Shown: positions 62,441-64,000 of the stretch, one piece after another
How the letters are laid out: each line of letters begins with the position of its first letter
How positions within the stretch are numbered: the first letter of the stretch is position 1
Source: Clostridiaceae bacterium JG1575
GTDB lineage: Bacteria > Bacillota > Clostridia > Clostridiales > Clostridiaceae
Direction: 5' to 3'
NCBI GenBank assembly: GCA_002838815.1
Contig: LQGW01000055.1
Span: 9,700 to 73,699 of the forward strand
DNA: 64,000 nucleotides
Notes under the pieces: model-generated
The model's input: only the letters and a program-made list of their open reading frames with translations
Databases searched by the model: none
Told to the model about the DNA's origin: nothing
Program-made: the position numbers and the translations under genes

Positions 62441-64000
62441 ATGCATTGGACCAAACGTTCCCCTTGGGGTCTTCCCCTCTTCGCCCTGTTTCTAATGCTC
62501 ACCCTCTTGGCCCTACCCAAAACGGCTCGGGCCGCCGAAGCATCCAGCGAACTGTCTGAACCGACCTTGACTTTGCCCGCTGCAGGAGGAGAGGCCGTCT
62601 TGCACTTAACGGTCAAAAATGCGGTAAAAAGCGAAATTTCCTACCGCTTCATCCGCGTATTCGGGAGCGAAGAAATCGAATATAACGGACTGCAGATTCT
62701 CTTGGAAGGGGAACAAAGCCCCTACGCCCTACGCGTTCCCCTGCCTGAAAACACCAAAAAGACGCCCGCCGTCTATCGCCTCTATGCCCGGGCCGGACAA
62801 AGCCCCGAAACAGTCTCCACCCTCACGGTGGCAGCCCCTTCAGCGGATTTTCCTCAGGACCTTTTTGCTCGGGCCTCCCTTTGCGTCGATCAAAGGACGC
62901 TGATGGTGGTTTTTGAAGGCGCTGTGACTTTCGCCCAATCCCTGGAAGAGGTTCGGGCCAACCTAAGGATTCAACCTTCCCTCTTTAAAGAGCCCCAGCC
63001 GTTAGCCCCTGGGGATCGAGTGATTCTTGAAGGAGACACTCTTACCCTTCACCTGCAAGAGTCTTTGGATGCCGCCGCCCCCTCCCTAAGGATCCCTGAA
63101 GGACTCTTGACGCATCGCGGCCGGCCCCTGAGCGCAAAAACCTTACTCATCGCCCAAGCCGTCCCCACCGCTCATCGTTTAGAAACTGTGGGCGATGTCG
63201 TCTTTGACTGGCGGGGCGGCACCGCCAAAGCAAAGATTATTGGGGAGAACCTGGGCAAGAGCACCGTAGGCCATGTGCTGGCACTGGGCAGCCCATGGGA
63301 GCGTCCCCTCCCGGTACGCGTCGAAGGCTCCGGTAAAGAGCAGCTGCTCTCGTTCTCCATGCCGCCCAATTTCTCCGATCGGACCACCAGCTACGTCCTA
63401 AAGGTTTCTCTCAATGGGGGAGCGCTCTTTCTTTACGATATGCTGGTCTCGCTGGATGGAACGGGCAAGCTCGCCTACGGCGTTCTGCCCATGAGAAGCC
63501 GTCCTGGAGTTCCGACCCTATCCTATGCCTCCATCTCCTCGTACGGGACCAACCTCACAGGGGACCCCAAAAAGACGGAACTCCCCCTCATTCAGGAAAG
63601 CAAAAAAACGCGCATGGCTCTTTTCGGAACCAACTTAAATGAACACCTCACCCGCATTCGCATCACCGATCAGCAAGGCGTTGAGTGGCCTATCGACCAC
63701 GAGCCCAACCTCGAGAGCGTGAATCATGTGGTCATGGTTTGGACGAATACCTTGGGCGAGCTCACGGGGATCCGGGGCTTTGGCACCCACCAGCTTTTGG
63801 AAGTTATTTTGCCCCGCAACGTACGCACTCCTTCAGGGGATCCCATGACCTTTCACTATGAGGTGGCTGTGGACGGCAAGAACTTTGACAAAACCCAGGG
63901 TGTGGACGCCTTGGTCTTGATGGATCCAAACGATCCCGGCAGCCGCATCGCCCACGTGAAAAAGGTCACCGTGTCCTATCGGAATGAGCGGGGGGATCAG
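62441..64000 (+). CDS. Secreted multidomain protein, 3' end outside the window
   Basis: An open frame of 520 codons continues past the right edge. ATG at 62441 has GGAGG nine bases ahead. A classic signal peptide (charged MHWTKRS, hydrophobic 10-25, cleavage after ALPKTARA) is followed by beta-rich, Ig-like sequence with no obvious enzyme motif: SEPTLTLPAAGGEAVLHLTV, GTNLTGDP and GTNLNEHLTRIRI repeats with IPT/TIG-like phrasing (about residues 365-405). Likely a cell-surface or S-layer-like protein. Codon use resembles its neighbours. Function unknown. Confidence 0.8.
   Translation, partial: MHWTKRSPWGLPLFALFLMLTLLALPKTARAAEASSELSEPTLTLPAAGGEAVLHLTVKNAVKSEISYRFIRVFGSEEIEYNGLQILLEGEQSPYALRVPLPENTKKTPAVYRLYARAGQSPETVSTLTVAAPSADFPQDLFARASLCVDQRTLMVVFEGAVTFAQSLEEVRANLRIQPSLFKEPQPLAPGDRVILEGDTLTLHLQESLDAAAPSLRIPEGLLTHRGRPLSAKTLLIAQAVPTAHRLETVGDVVFDWRGGTAKAKIIGENLGKSTVGHVLALGSPWERPLPVRVEGSGKEQLLSFSMPPNFSDRTTSYVLKVSLNGGALFLYDMLVSLDGTGKLAYGVLPMRSRPGVPTLSYASISSYGTNLTGDPKKTELPLIQESKKTRMALFGTNLNEHLTRIRITDQQGVEWPIDHEPNLESVNHVVMVWTNTLGELTGIRGFGTHQLLEVILPRNVRTPSGDPMTFHYEVAVDGKNFDKTQGVDALVLMDPNDPGSRIAHVKKVTVSYRNERGDQ

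Overview
The window looks like a chromosomal segment of an anaerobic Bacillota (Clostridia-type) bacterium with fairly GC-rich coding DNA. The evidence is gene content and order: a pcrA-ligA-gatCAB operon, a six-gene Rnf complex in the order C-D-G-E-A-B, anaerobic-type glycerol-3-phosphate oxidation genes, strong AGGAGG ribosome binding sites, and a ten-tRNA operon. A Tissierellia/Peptoniphilaceae-like relative is possible, but this is a guess and I cannot place it further. I see no prophage, insertion sequence, CRISPR array or rRNA gene.

Layout. 0-8.2 kb: PAP2 phosphatase, ABC exporter, GDPD-family phosphodiesterase with nucleoside diphosphate kinase, a thyA-folA-HAD nucleotide operon, an amidase-like protein and a nitrilase-family amidohydrolase. 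8.3-10.1 kb: gene-poor DNA with a tRNA-like scrap, then ten tRNAs on the minus strand behind a consensus promoter. 10.3-21.8 kb: one long minus-strand housekeeping series, pcrA, ligA, a small membrane protein, yajQ, gatC, gatA, gatB, a HypE/AIR-synthase-like gene, rph, an rdgB-type pyrophosphatase and a YfcE-type phosphoesterase. 22-25.6 kb: HtrA protease followed by a response regulator and sensor kinase. 25.7-33.7 kb: PfkB sugar kinase, about 1.25 kb without a gene, SprT-like/pgi/RsuA operon, a Cys-motif protein divergent from a TDT-family transporter, and a ROK sugar kinase.

34.1-39.2 kb encodes the Rnf ion-translocating ferredoxin:NAD+ oxidoreductase. 39.4-44.6 kb is a glycerol operon (kinase, GlpA-like and GlpB-like flavoproteins, DUF1667 protein, small membrane protein). 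Rnf and glycerol oxidation fit together with lactate dehydrogenase (49-50 kb) as fermentative redox metabolism. 44.8-51.7 kb carries an ArsC/Spx-like protein, a methyltransferase, a metal-box-like promoter before a ferritin-like protein, CstA, an orphan CitX, Ldh and sigma-54.

51.8-62 kb is the most accessory part: nucleoside hydrolase plus a degenerate paralogue, pyroglutamyl peptidase coupled to a membrane protein with a predicted permuted papain-like domain, an internally duplicated lipoprotein, a fused tandem P-II-like protein coupled to a DUF1538 membrane protein, an aldehyde dehydrogenase and a PTS EIIC-like permease. From 62,441 a secreted protein is open to the right edge. The best candidates for undescribed biology are the tandem P-II/DUF1538 pair, the papain-like/Pcp/nucleoside-hydrolase operon, the Cys-rich tail on RnfE and the RBS-sequestering inverted repeat at 39.8 kb.
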